Source of the DNA: Halobacteriales archaeon QS_8_69_26
GTDB lineage: Archaea; Halobacteriota; Halobacteria; Halobacteriales; SW-7-71-33
Length of the DNA stretch: 64,000 bases
Assembly: GCA_003023195.1 (NCBI GenBank)
Contig: PXRX01000035.1
Location: forward strand, 94,020 to 158,019
Reading direction: 5' to 3'
The notes beneath the pieces are model-generated. The model was not told the DNA's origin, did no database searches, and was given only the letters and a program-made list of their open reading frames with translations. How positions within the stretch are numbered: the stretch's first letter is position 1; each line of letters begins with the position of its first letter. This document shows, piece by piece, positions 41,671-51,404 of the stretch. Made by a program: the position numbers and the translations under genes.

Positions 41671-42348
41671 TCACCCGATGTTCTCGCTCGGATCGACCGA
41701 CGCCCGACTGTCGAACTCCAGCTTGAACGCCGTCTCGTTGGGGTCGACGTCCCGGAGTTTGTGGACGTGGAGGTACGACTCGACGTCCTGGTCGGTCGGG
41801 TTGTGGGTCACCACGAAGGCCCCGTCCAGCGCGTGGAGCAGCTCCCACTCCTCCCGGTCCAGCCCATCCAGGTCCGGCGCGACGAAGTAGACGTACGACA
41901 GTCCGCCGCGCTCGTAGGTCGCGGACTGTATCGTCCGGACCGTCTGCCGGTACTCGTCGAAGGATCCCCCGCCGGCCCGGACGCCCTTCAGCGCCGTCGC
42001 GGTGTCCAGCACGAAGTTCGCGCCCGCCGACAGTCCGTCGAGTTGCTCGACGACGGGGTCGGGGAGCCGTCCGAGTTTCCCGCGCAGGTCCACGACGCCC
42101 GACCCGTCGGCGACCGGCCCCGAGACGCTGCGCTCGACGTCCGCCTCCACGTCGGCGGCCCGGCGCGTCGTCGTCACGTACCTGGTCTGGCGGCCCGTCT
42201 CGAACAGGTGGTACCCCAGCAGGTAGGCCATCGAGAGCGGCGGCGACACCACCCCGATGGTCGTCCCGGCCGGGATCCCTCCGAGCCGACGCTCCCGGTC
42301 GAGTCCCGCGACCCCCGTCGACAGTCGGTCCCGGTCGTCCTCGGCCAT
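41671..42348 (-). CDS. RecA/RAD55-like (KaiC-type) protein
   Basis: LSTGVAGLDRERRLGGIPAGTTIGVVSPPLSMAYLLGYHLFETGRQTRYVTTTR... Confidence 0.8.
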   Translation of the reverse strand: MAEDDRDRLSTGVAGLDRERRLGGIPAGTTIGVVSPPLSMAYLLGYHLFETGRQTRYVTTTRRAADVEADVERSVSGPVADGSGVVDLRGKLGRLPDPVVEQLDGLSAGANFVLDTATALKGVRAGGGSFDEYRQTVRTIQSATYERGGLSYVYFVAPDLDGLDREEWELLHALDGAFVVTHNPTDQDVESYLHVHKLRDVDPNETAFKLEFDSRASVDPSENIG

Positions 42349-42487
42349 ACCCGTGCAAGAGGACCGTCCGTTCAAGTCAGTTGTGGCGACCCCCCGGCCC
42401 GGTGAGTCCGGGCCCGACCGCCGAGACGGAGGATCCGGGCTCGACGAGTAAGTTTTAATACTCACACACTATATACGTTGGATAAGC

Positions 42488-42655
42488 ATGGATATCCCCG
42501 TGATCTACGCCGCGGGTGGGGCCCTGGCAGTGGTGACGGTGGCGTACCTCGTCTACTGGGTGGCCAGGGCCGTCGTCGCCTCCCGGACGGCCGACCGGGA
42601 GGAGACGCTGCCCCCGAAGCACGGCAAGGACCGGCGCGTCCCCGGCGGCGAGTGA
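42488..42655 (+). CDS. 55-aa single-pass membrane protein (below ORF-track cutoff)
   Basis: MDIPVIYAAGGALAVVTVAYLVYWVARAVVASRTADREETLPPKHGKDRRVPGGE; AT-rich promoter 42448-42485. Confidence 0.75.
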   Translation: MDIPVIYAAGGALAVVTVAYLVYWVARAVVASRTADREETLPPKHGKDRRVPGGE

Positions 42656-42665
42656 CCGATCCGGG

Positions 42666-42821
42666 TCAGGGACCGTGGAGAAACGCCTCGTACTCCTCCC
42701 AGCAGGTCCCACAGAGGTACTCGATCCGCGACGGCTGGGGTTCGCCGACGAAGTCGCGACGGATGATCTCGGTGTGGTCGTCGTGCAACTCGATGGTCGT
42801 GCCACGGCGGGCGCACTGGAA
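42666..42821 (-). CDS. Small zinc-finger-like protein, start unclear (possibly degenerate)
   Basis: FQCARRGTTIELHDDHTEIIRRDFVGEPQPSRIEYLCGTCWEEYEAFLHGP; first CxxC reads CARR. Confidence 0.45.
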   Translation of the reverse strand, partial: FQCARRGTTIELHDDHTEIIRRDFVGEPQPSRIEYLCGTCWEEYEAFLHGP

Positions 42822-43007
42822 CTGCCTCGACGTGGTTCGCGGTCGCGTCCGACCGACCCTGGCGGTCGGGACTCCCCCATTGGTGAGTTCTCGGTGTGGA
42901 CTGTGAAACTATCGACCGACCCGTCGGGATCCACTCGCGACCCACGGATCCCCCGGTGTGGTCGCCAGGAGGCCAGGATATATGCGGCGAGTCGACGAAC
43001 CACGGGT

Positions 43008-43682
43008 ATGGCACTCACGGAGGGCGTCCACGCGCTACCGCTGGAGTACGAGTTCGAGGACCGGGAGATGACGATTCACCCCGCCGCCGTCGAGACGGAC
43101 CGGGGAGTGATCCTGCTGGACGCCGGCCTGCCCGGGTCCGTGGAGCAGATCTCCGACGGCCTGGCGGCGGCCGGCCTGGCGCTCTCGGACGTGACGAAGG
43201 TACTGCTCACCCACCACGACGGCGACCACGCCGGGGGGCTCCGGGAACTGGTCGACGAGACGGGCGCGGAGGTGCTGGCCCACCGGGAGGAGGCACCACA
43301 CGTCGACGGCCGCGAGGCCCCGGTCAAGGGCGACGCCGACGACCGCTACCCGCCGGTCGTGGTGGACGTGGAACTCGTCGGCAGCGTTCGGTTCCGGACC
43401 GCCGCCGGACCCATGGACGTCGTCGACACCCCCGGTCACGCGCCGGGCCACGTCTCGCTGTTCTTCCCCCGCTCGGGACTGCTGGTCGCCGGCGACGCCC
43501 TCGTCTCCGAGGGCGGTGAGCTGTCGGGCCCCAAGCCCGAGTTCACCCCCGAGATGGACCGCGCCATGGAGTCGGTCGGTGCGCTGGCCCACCTGGACGT
43601 CGAGCGGACCCACTGCTACCACGGCGGCACGGTCGAGGCCGGTACCGGACGGATCGAAGAGATATACGAGGACGAGCGGTAG
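43008..43682 (+). CDS. MBL-fold metallohydrolase
   Basis: VLLTHHDGDHAGGLRELVDETGAEVLAH...DTPGHAPGHVSLFFPRSGLLVAGDAL. Confidence 0.93.
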   Translation: MALTEGVHALPLEYEFEDREMTIHPAAVETDRGVILLDAGLPGSVEQISDGLAAAGLALSDVTKVLLTHHDGDHAGGLRELVDETGAEVLAHREEAPHVDGREAPVKGDADDRYPPVVVDVELVGSVRFRTAAGPMDVVDTPGHAPGHVSLFFPRSGLLVAGDALVSEGGELSGPKPEFTPEMDRAMESVGALAHLDVERTHCYHGGTVEAGTGRIEEIYEDER

Positions 43683-43752
43683 CTCCGTCGAGGACCGACC
43701 GCGGGTCGGCGGTCGGAACGGGGACCCGCCACCGCGGATCCGCGGTCGGCAG

Positions 43753-44823
43753 TCAGGGCGCGGGACCGCCGACCGCCGATCCCGTGGATCCCCCGCCGGC
43801 GTCGCGCTCCCGGGTGAGGGCCGTGAGGGTGTCCTCGTCGAGTTCGACCAGGTGACACAGGGGGTTGCCGGGGTAGACCACCGGGTTCTCCAGCACCCCC
43901 ACCAGCAACCCCGTGAACGGCGCCCGGACGACGTCGTTGTCCGTCTTGAACGGGTTCGTGATCGTACAGATCGGGTCGTCCTCGTAGACCAGGTCCCCGC
44001 GCTCGTAGTGCATGTCGACGATCCCACCCACGCCGGCCCGGAGCCAGGTCTTCTCCTCGGACCCGTCGATCACCGTGCGCCACCCGGGCCAGGCCACCTC
44101 CTCGTCGGGGAACGCCCCGAACTCCGCGAGGACGCTCCGGACCCCCGCCAGTGCCCTGTCTATCAGTCCGCGCTGGAAGCGGTGGGCCTCGCCCATCTCG
44201 ACGGTGATGGTCGGGACGCCGTGCTCGGAGGCCTCGCGGCGGAGCGACCCCGAGGGGCCGTCGCTGGAGATGATCACGTTGGTCGCGAACGCCTTCGCCA
44301 CCCGGGCGACCGCCTCGTCTTCCATGTCCGCCCGGACGTGGAGCATGTTCGTCCGGCCCCGGGTGGAGGTGTGGAAGTCCAGCCCCAGGTCGCAGGGCTC
44401 GACGAAGTTGTCGAAGATCCGCTTTGCGATCCGCCGGGAACTCGTCGAGTCCTCCCGCCCGGGGAACGAGCGGTTGAGGTCCCGGTCCAGCACCGGGAGG
44501 TAGCGCTTCTGGGCGAGGAAGCCGGGCACGTTCAACACCGGCAGGCAGACCAGCGTCCCGCACAGCCCCTCGTGGTCCAGTTCGTGGGCCACCTCACGGA
44601 CCACCTCGATCCCGTTGAGTTCGTCGCCGTGGGCGGCCGCAGTCAGGCACACCGCCGGCCCCGGTTCGGCCCCGTTGACTATCGTGACCGGGATCCGGAC
44701 CGGGTCGCCGAGGTACGTCTCGCTGACGGGGAACCTGACGTTGGCGGCCTCGCCCGGTTCGACGGTGCCGCCGTCGTAGGTGAACGCCCCCCCGCCCGAC
44801 CGGTCCGGGCCGTCGTCGGCCAT
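43753..44823 (-). CDS. Succinylglutamate desuccinylase/aspartoacylase family protein
   Basis: TAAAHGDELNGIEVVREVAHELD...DRDLNRSFPG...LDFHTSTRGRTN. Confidence 0.92.
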   Translation of the reverse strand: MADDGPDRSGGGAFTYDGGTVEPGEAANVRFPVSETYLGDPVRIPVTIVNGAEPGPAVCLTAAAHGDELNGIEVVREVAHELDHEGLCGTLVCLPVLNVPGFLAQKRYLPVLDRDLNRSFPGREDSTSSRRIAKRIFDNFVEPCDLGLDFHTSTRGRTNMLHVRADMEDEAVARVAKAFATNVIISSDGPSGSLRREASEHGVPTITVEMGEAHRFQRGLIDRALAGVRSVLAEFGAFPDEEVAWPGWRTVIDGSEEKTWLRAGVGGIVDMHYERGDLVYEDDPICTITNPFKTDNDVVRAPFTGLLVGVLENPVVYPGNPLCHLVELDEDTLTALTRERDAGGGSTGSAVGGPAP

Positions 44824-44920
44824 ACCCCTACCCCGTACTCGTCGCTTAAATGCGTGTGCGTTGGGGAGGCCGGACCGTCGTGGGGATGCCCTGGGATCGC
44901 GTCGGAAGACCGGAACACCC

Positions 44921-45466
44921 TCAGATCGCGTCGGGACGCTCGTGGACGACGAGTTCGACGGGGCGGGACTCGCCCTCCAGGTCCCGGACGGCCCGGGCGA
45001 CGACGCGCTTGGCCTCGGTCAGCGCCAGGGGCTTGACCTTGTCGACGACCCAGTCGAGGCTGGCGAAGCGCGGGAGGTCCACGGCGGACTCGTCGGCGCT
45101 GTCGGGGTCGAACCCGGCGACGAGGCGGATCCGCGAGGCCGCCTCCGGGTCGCGGCCCTCCGGCGGGTCCTCCAGTTCCTCGGGGGCCTCCTCGACCACC
45201 CAGGCACCGCTGGCGTTGATGTCCTTGGTTATCTCCCAGTCGATCCGCTCGGGGCGGACCGTGTCGGTCACCCGCGAGCGGAGCGTGTACCCCACCTTCC
45301 ACCAGGCGAAGCGCAGGTCGTATTCGGTGCCGGGATTGCCGTCCCCGTGCTGGCGGACCTCCTTGAGGTACTTCGAGTACCGGGCGTACCGCGGGAAGTC
45401 CACGAGGAAGTCGAATATCTCCTCGGGCGGCAGGTAGACGACCGTACTGACCTCGATCCGGTCCAC
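44921..45466 (-). CDS. SRPBCC (START-like) family protein
   Basis: MDRIEVSTVVYLPPEEIFDFLVDFPRYARYSKYLKEVRQHGDG. Confidence 0.88.
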   Translation of the reverse strand: MDRIEVSTVVYLPPEEIFDFLVDFPRYARYSKYLKEVRQHGDGNPGTEYDLRFAWWKVGYTLRSRVTDTVRPERIDWEITKDINASGAWVVEEAPEELEDPPEGRDPEAASRIRLVAGFDPDSADESAVDLPRFASLDWVVDKVKPLALTEAKRVVARAVRDLEGESRPVELVVHERPDAI

Positions 45467-45542
45467 GCACCCCCCTATTCCCGGTACGGAGGTAAGCCTT
45501 GCGTCCGAGCGGCCCGGGCCGCTAATACTACGGGCGGGTCCG

Positions 45543-45597
45543 GGGACGGTCCGGGACCGGATCGGGACGGTCCGGGACCGGATCGGGACGGTCCGGG
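45543..45597. repeat. 21-bp tandem repeat GGGACGGTCCGGGACCGGATC, ~2.6 copies
   Basis: Direct reading. Confidence 0.95.
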
Positions 45598-45628
45598 GGT
45601 GATCCCACGCACGGCCACACGGTCGAGG

Positions 45629-46405
45629 TCAGGACCGGAGTTCGCCCACCAGCACCGTCCGGCCGGCCGACAGCGAGTAGTCGTCGCCCTCCAGGCTCCC
45701 GTACTCGGCCACCACGTCGAAGCCGGCGTCCCCGAACCGGGCCGCGAGTTCGGGGTAGGTGTAGCTCCGGACCGAGAACGTCGCCTCGCGGGTCCGGCCG
45801 TCCCGCACGGTCAGGCGGCCGGTGGTGATCCGTCCCGTCCGGGGGTCGTACTCGCGGCGGTCGACCATGTAGTCGCCGTCGACCTCGAGGACGCTTGTCT
45901 CCTCGAAGTCGGCCATCACGGCGTCGTGGTTGTTCACGTCGACCAGCAGTCGGCCGCCCGGTTCGAGCACCCGCGCGGCCTCGGCCAGCACCCGGCGGTT
46001 TCCCGCGTCGTCGAAGTAGCCGAAACTGGTGAAGGCGTTGTAGGCGGCGTCGAAGCTATCGGCGGGCCAGGGCAGGTGGCGCATGTCGCCGTGGACGTAC
46101 TCGACGCGGTCCGCGACCCCGCGCTCCCGGGCGTCGGCGCGGGCCCGGTCGAGGAAACCCTCCGTCGCGTCGATTCCGGCCACCTCGATCCCCCGTTCGG
46201 CGAGGGGGTTCGAGATCCGACCGTGCCCGCAGGGGACGTCCAGGACGCGGTCGCCGGCCGAGAGGTCCAGGGCCCCGGCGACGAACCCCGCCTCGCGCTC
46301 CGATCGCTCCGGGGCGACCCGGTCGGCGTAGAAGTGGAGGTACTCCTCGGGGTCGAACACCGCCTCGGTCTCGAAGACCGGATCGTCCTCGGGATCGCCG
46401 GTCAT
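45629..46405 (-). CDS. Class I SAM-dependent methyltransferase
   Basis: DRVLDVPCGHGRISNPLAERGIEVAGIDATEGFLDRARADARERG. Confidence 0.92.
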   Translation of the reverse strand: MTGDPEDDPVFETEAVFDPEEYLHFYADRVAPERSEREAGFVAGALDLSAGDRVLDVPCGHGRISNPLAERGIEVAGIDATEGFLDRARADARERGVADRVEYVHGDMRHLPWPADSFDAAYNAFTSFGYFDDAGNRRVLAEAARVLEPGGRLLVDVNNHDAVMADFEETSVLEVDGDYMVDRREYDPRTGRITTGRLTVRDGRTREATFSVRSYTYPELAARFGDAGFDVVAEYGSLEGDDYSLSAGRTVLVGELRS

Positions 46406-46460
46406 ACCCGTCCCCTCGACGTCCGGGCCCGAAAAACCGCCGGCAGAGGATCCCCGCCGA

Positions 46461-48164
46461 TCAGGCCACGCCCAGCGTCTCCCGGTAGGCGCCGTGGTGG
46501 TCCTCGAAGACCTCCATTATCTCGCCCATCGTGGCGTAGGCCTTGACCGCGTCGACGATGTAGGGCATGGTGTTCTCGCCCTCGTCGATGGCGTCCGAGA
46601 GGGCGGCCAGGCAGGCGTCGACCGCCTCGTCGTCGCGCTCCTCCTTGACCGCCTCCAGCCGGTCGAACTGGGTGCGCTGGGCCTCCTCGGCGTCGACCTT
46701 CAGGATGTCCGGGCGGGTGTCCTCCTCGATGGTGTACTCGTTGACGCCGACGACCACCTCCTCTCCCCGCTCGACCCGGGTCTGGTACTCGTAGGAGGCG
46801 TCCTGGATCTCCCGCTGGAAGAAGCCCTCCTCGATGCCCTTCAGGATGCCGTCGCGCACCGAGCCGTCGCCCATCTCGCGGATCTCCTCGATGTACTCCA
46901 TGGTCCGCCGCTCCATCTCGTCGGTCAGCGCCTCGACGGCGAACGACCCGCCCATCGGGTCGATGGTGTCGGCGACGGCGGACTCCTCGGCGATTATCTG
47001 CTGGGTCCGCAGGGCGACCCGGACCGCCTCCTCGCTGGGCAGGGCCAGGGCCTCGTCGTAGCTGTTGGTGTGGAGGCTCTGGGTGCCGCCCACGACCGCC
47101 GCCAGCGCCTGGATGGTCGTCCGGACGATGTTGTTCATCGGCTGCTGGGCGGTCAGAGACTGGCCCGCCGTCTGGGTGTGGAACTTCATCCGCTTGGATT
47201 CGGGGCGCTCGGCGTCGTACCACTCCTCCATGATCCGGGCGTAGATCCGCCGGCCGGCCCGGAACTTGGCGACCTCCTCCAGGAACGAGTTGTGGCAGTT
47301 GAAGAAGAACGAGAGGAGGGGCGCGAACTCGTCGACGTCCAGGCCGCGGTCCAGGCAGTCCTCGACGTAGCCGAAGCCGTCGGCCAGGGTGAAGGCGAGT
47401 TCCTGGACGGCCGTCGACCCGGCCTCCCGGATGTGGTAGCCGGAGATGGAGACGGGGTGGAACTTCGGGGTCTGGTCGACCGCGAACTCGATGGTGTCGG
47501 TGACCACGTCCAGGGAGGGTTCCGGCGGGATCACCCACTCCTTCTGGGCGATGAACTCCTTGAACATGTCGTTCTGGAGGGTGCCGCGGATCTCGTCGCG
47601 CGGGAGGCCCTGTTCGTCGGCCAGGGCGACGTACATCGCGTAGATGACCGCCGCTGACGGGTTGATGGTGAACGAGGTCGATATCTCCGCCAGGTCGATC
47701 CCGTCGAACAGTATCTCCATGTCCCGCAGGGTGTCGACGGCGACCCCCTCCTTGCCGACCTCCCCCTCGGCCATCGAGTGGTCCGAGTCGATGCCCATCA
47801 GGGTCGGCATGTCGAAGGCCGTCGAGAGGCCCGTCTGGCCCTGTTCGATGAGGTAGTGGAACCGCTCGTTGGTCTCCTCGGGCGTGCCGAACCCGGCGAA
47901 CTGGCGCATCGTCCAGGTCCGGCCGCGGAACATCGTCGGGTACGGCCCCCGCGTGTAGGGTTCCTCCCCCGGGAACCCCAGGTCCTCCTCGTAGTCCAGG
48001 TCGGCGACGTCCTCGGGCCCGTAGAGCCGGTCTACCTCCAGGTTCGACACCGTGGCGAACCGGTCCTTCCGCTCCCCGTACTGGTCCAGGAGGGGGTCGA
48101 GTTCCTCCGCCTCCCACTCGGCCCGTCGCTCCCGGATCGAGTCGAGGTCCTCCTCGTCGTACAT
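46461..48164 (-). CDS. Methylmalonyl-CoA mutase large subunit, catalytic domain
   Basis: YTRGPYPTMFRGRTWTMRQFAGFGTPEETNERFHYLIEQGQTGLSTAFDMPTLMGIDSD. Confidence 0.96.
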   Translation of the reverse strand: MYDEEDLDSIRERRAEWEAEELDPLLDQYGERKDRFATVSNLEVDRLYGPEDVADLDYEEDLGFPGEEPYTRGPYPTMFRGRTWTMRQFAGFGTPEETNERFHYLIEQGQTGLSTAFDMPTLMGIDSDHSMAEGEVGKEGVAVDTLRDMEILFDGIDLAEISTSFTINPSAAVIYAMYVALADEQGLPRDEIRGTLQNDMFKEFIAQKEWVIPPEPSLDVVTDTIEFAVDQTPKFHPVSISGYHIREAGSTAVQELAFTLADGFGYVEDCLDRGLDVDEFAPLLSFFFNCHNSFLEEVAKFRAGRRIYARIMEEWYDAERPESKRMKFHTQTAGQSLTAQQPMNNIVRTTIQALAAVVGGTQSLHTNSYDEALALPSEEAVRVALRTQQIIAEESAVADTIDPMGGSFAVEALTDEMERRTMEYIEEIREMGDGSVRDGILKGIEEGFFQREIQDASYEYQTRVERGEEVVVGVNEYTIEEDTRPDILKVDAEEAQRTQFDRLEAVKEERDDEAVDACLAALSDAIDEGENTMPYIVDAVKAYATMGEIMEVFEDHHGAYRETLGVA

Positions 48165-48254
48165 GCACGGGATTCCGGCAGGCGCTTCAATAAGCGTTGG
48201 CCTTGTCACACCACGGAGTCCGCTCGCCCACGGTCGACGGCGGCAGACGGGCAT

Positions 48255-48272
48255 TACAGTAATTTTACCGTA
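48255..48272. promoter_or_regulatory. Dispersed palindrome, site 5: TACAGTAATTTTACCGTA
   Basis: Between divergent mutase and DUF5813-like genes. Confidence 0.75.
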
Positions 48273-48335
48273 ACCGGGATCCGGCGCGGCGGGAACGTCG
48301 CAGGTTTAATCCGCCACGCCGGCAGATGCACGCAC

Positions 48336-48926
48336 ATGGACGACCGTATCGACGGCGTCGACGTGACGTTCATCGGGTTCACCGACGAACTCGACCGCGA
48401 ACGGGCCCTGGCGGTCCTCTCCCACCTCGACGGGTACGACGTCCCGGCGGCCTACGGGAACCGGGTTTCGAACCTCGGGGAACTGGACGCCGAGGACGTC
48501 GACGGGGCGCAGTACGCCGTCGCGGACTTCGTCCCCTCGGGGTTCGACGTCCGCGAGGAGCAACCGAACGTCTTCACCGCGCAGTACCACGACGGGCGGG
48601 TGCTGTACCAGTTCAGGGCCGACCGGGAGTCGGTCGAGGACCTCGTCGGGGTTCTCGACCACGTCGTCCCCGAGGAGGAGGTGACAGTCCGATTGTTCCG
48701 CGTGGTGTTCGACGTGGACGCCGACGTCACCGCCGACACCGACATCGAGGACGTCGAGTCCCCCGAGGAGTTCCTGCAGTCCATCGACGTCGACACCGCG
48801 GCGGGCCGCTCGGAGGTGGACCTGTCGTTGCGCCGCGGACATGCCGACCGATTGACGGAGTCGGGGGATCCGCTCCGGGAGCGGTTCGAGGAGGCCGTCG
48901 CCGCCACCGAGCGGATCCTCCCCTGA
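48336..48926 (+). CDS. DUF5813-like haloarchaeal protein, paralog A
   Basis: MDDRIDGVDVTFIGFTDELDRERALAVLSHLDGYDVPAAYGNRVSNLGELDAEDVDGAQYAVADFVPSGFDVREEQPNVFT. Confidence 0.8.
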   Translation: MDDRIDGVDVTFIGFTDELDRERALAVLSHLDGYDVPAAYGNRVSNLGELDAEDVDGAQYAVADFVPSGFDVREEQPNVFTAQYHDGRVLYQFRADRESVEDLVGVLDHVVPEEEVTVRLFRVVFDVDADVTADTDIEDVESPEEFLQSIDVDTAAGRSEVDLSLRRGHADRLTESGDPLRERFEEAVAATERILP

Positions 48927-49129
48927 GCCGGAGGAGGAGAGAACGGAACGGACGGGAACCGAGTCCGGACACCCGGATCGGAACCGGAGGAGTCCGAGTC
49001 GAAACGGAAGGGAGCTCCGTCCTTCCGTTGAGCGATCACGATCGACTTACATGTTGTGAAAGGGACCGATGAAAATTATTAACAGGGTGCCGCCACAGGT
49101 TCCGGAAAAGACCGGAGGGTTCCGGAGAG

Positions 49130-50626
49130 ATGGGTGGTCCCAAGAAAAAGCGGCGTGGACGGTCGAAGCGGGCGCCGAAGCGACGCGACGAGAACGCGAC
49201 GGAGTCGGAGGGATCGACGAAGACGGGCGCGTCCTCGAAGGACGCCCAGGGGCCCGTCCAGCGCCTCCACCGGACGGTCGGCAACCAGGCCGTCCAGCGG
49301 TCCCGGCAGGAGGGCGGAGGAAAGGGGGGATCCGGAGGGCCGGACGTCCGACCGCTCCCCGCGGCCGCCGCCACCCCCGCGGTCCAGCGGGCACCCGCCG
49401 GGAGCGGCGGGAACGCCCAGGCCAGCGACGGCGGGTCGGGCCAGGGCGGCGGGGACGGGGCGATGGCGAGCGCCGTCAAGACGAACCTCGGCCAGATCAC
49501 CGACCTCACCGGCGTCGTCGAAGGGCTGGGATCGGTCGTCGAACGCGTCGTCCCGAAGTCCGGGCAGACCGGCGTGGCCGAGGGGTCGTTCAGCATCCCC
49601 TTCGCCGGCACGGGCGCGGGGCTGGGCGACCTGAACCTGGAGATCGACCTGAAGTCGGAGGTCTCCCGGGGGAGCGACCAACTGAGCGGCCTGTTCGAGA
49701 TAGCCGTCGGTGGCGGTGCCGAGATGGGGATCGAGTGGCTGTCGAAGTTCAAGGCGAAACTCCAGGCGCTGGGTACCGTCGAGTCCCAGGGCGACAGCGG
49801 GGAGGAACTGTTCCGGATGTGGGCGACGTCGTTCCGGGAGGCGGTCGACGACGCCCTCGCGGCGGTCGCCCCCAGCGGCGTCGCCGGGAAGGTCGCGTCG
49901 CTCGTCCTCTCGGACAGCACGGCCGAGGAGTGGAAGAAGCTCATGGACGAGAACGACTGGATCAAGACGACGATGGGCGCGCGCCTGGTCGCGCAGGGCG
50001 AACTCGGCGGTGGGGCCGGGAGCATGGAGAGCGGCTACTCGAAGGGCCAGGAGATCCGCGGGACGAAGGGGGAAGGATCGGAGCTACAGAAGAAGGAGTT
50101 CGACCAGTACCACACCAAGGGGGTCGCTTCGTTCTCCGTACTCGGACGGGGAGGGGAACTGAAGGGCACCTACGTCTATCGCGACTACGGCACCGGGAAG
50201 CAGGAGACGACGTTCAGTTACGAGGGAACCCTCCAGGAGACACCGCCGAAGATCGTCCGGTCGGAAACGGCGAAGGAGGTGGGAGCGGACGTCGCCTCGA
50301 AGGTGGCCGACCTCTACAACAAGTTGGCCGGCGAGAAGGCGAGCGAACTCCAGGTGGAGGCCAAGACCGACGGCGTGGACGACGTGTCCGTCGAGGACGC
50401 CACGGTGACCGGCGGATTCCTGGCGGCGGACCGCGCGAAGGTCGTCGACGGCGCGGTGAAGGTCAAGGGGAGCCTCTCCTGGACCGGCGACGTGCTCGAC
50501 GGCTCCCACCAGGGGAGCATGGTGATCGTGGCCGAGGACTCGGTCACGGTCAAGGACCCGGCGGGCAAGGGCGAGGTGAAGGTCGCCAAGGAGGAGCAAC
50601 TGATCGAGTTCGTCACGGACCCGTAG
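49130..50626 (+). CDS. Large acidic protein with (V/L)QR..GNQAVQR motif and basic N-terminus (candidate eCIS/contractile-injection cargo-like)
   Basis: MGGPKKKRRGRSKRAPKRRDENATESEG...GPVQRLHRTVGNQAVQRSRQ...TPAVQRAPAG; coding composition throughout. Confidence 0.75.
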   Translation: MGGPKKKRRGRSKRAPKRRDENATESEGSTKTGASSKDAQGPVQRLHRTVGNQAVQRSRQEGGGKGGSGGPDVRPLPAAAATPAVQRAPAGSGGNAQASDGGSGQGGGDGAMASAVKTNLGQITDLTGVVEGLGSVVERVVPKSGQTGVAEGSFSIPFAGTGAGLGDLNLEIDLKSEVSRGSDQLSGLFEIAVGGGAEMGIEWLSKFKAKLQALGTVESQGDSGEELFRMWATSFREAVDDALAAVAPSGVAGKVASLVLSDSTAEEWKKLMDENDWIKTTMGARLVAQGELGGGAGSMESGYSKGQEIRGTKGEGSELQKKEFDQYHTKGVASFSVLGRGGELKGTYVYRDYGTGKQETTFSYEGTLQETPPKIVRSETAKEVGADVASKVADLYNKLAGEKASELQVEAKTDGVDDVSVEDATVTGGFLAADRAKVVDGAVKVKGSLSWTGDVLDGSHQGSMVIVAEDSVTVKDPAGKGEVKVAKEEQLIEFVTDP

Positions 50627-50781
50627 TCCCAGCCGCTCGATCGCCGGTAGGTTCCGGACTCGCTCTTCACGCTACCGGACGCTGTACCGCCTCGACCAGC
50701 GGGTCGTGACCAACGGTGAGGAGGCAGCGACCGTCGCCGACGGTACCAACGTTGACGGATCCCCGGAGTCAAGCCGGGGGC

Positions 50782-51360
50782 ATGGACCACCGGATCCGGG
50801 AGACGATCGTGACCGTGGTTGGCCGGGGCGACCCCGGGGACCCGGACGCGGCACTGTCGGTGCTCTCGCACGTCGACGACTACGAACCGTCAGACGCGTA
50901 CTCCAATCGGCTCTCGAACGTCGAGGGGTTGGACAGGGTCGAGACGGGCCAGTACCTCTTCGCCGACCACGTCCCCTCGGGATCCGACGTGCGGAGCGAA
51001 CCGCCGAACGTGTTCAGCGTGGACGACGACGACGGGATCGCGGTCCAGTTCAGGGCCGACGACGACGCGCTCGACGACTTCCTCGACGCACTCGACCACG
51101 TCCTCGGGGCGACCGACCTGGACGTGGCCTACCTCGGCGTGATGGTCAGGCTGTCCGTCGACGTCACCGGCGGCGGCCCCGTCGAGGACCTGGGGAGCCC
51201 CGAGGGGTTCGACCTGGAGGCGAAAATCGATACGGAGCGCGAGCGGTCGATGCTCCGGTTGCAGGCCCACACCGACGGGATGGCCCTCACCGAGGACAGT
51301 GATCCGGTGGACGACAGGGTCGACGAGGCCGTCGGGTTCGTGACCGACCGGCTCCCGTAA
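50782..51360 (+). CDS. DUF5813-like haloarchaeal protein, paralog B
   Basis: MDHRIRETIVTVVGRGDPGDPDAALSVLSHVDDYEPSDAYSNRLSNVEGLDRVETGQYLFADHVPSGSDVRSEPPNVFS aligns with paralog A. Confidence 0.8.
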   Translation: MDHRIRETIVTVVGRGDPGDPDAALSVLSHVDDYEPSDAYSNRLSNVEGLDRVETGQYLFADHVPSGSDVRSEPPNVFSVDDDDGIAVQFRADDDALDDFLDALDHVLGATDLDVAYLGVMVRLSVDVTGGGPVEDLGSPEGFDLEAKIDTERERSMLRLQAHTDGMALTEDSDPVDDRVDEAVGFVTDRLP

Positions 51361-51404
51361 CCCCGGCGGGGTACGCCGGCCGGAAGCCACCACGACGCCC
51401 TCGA

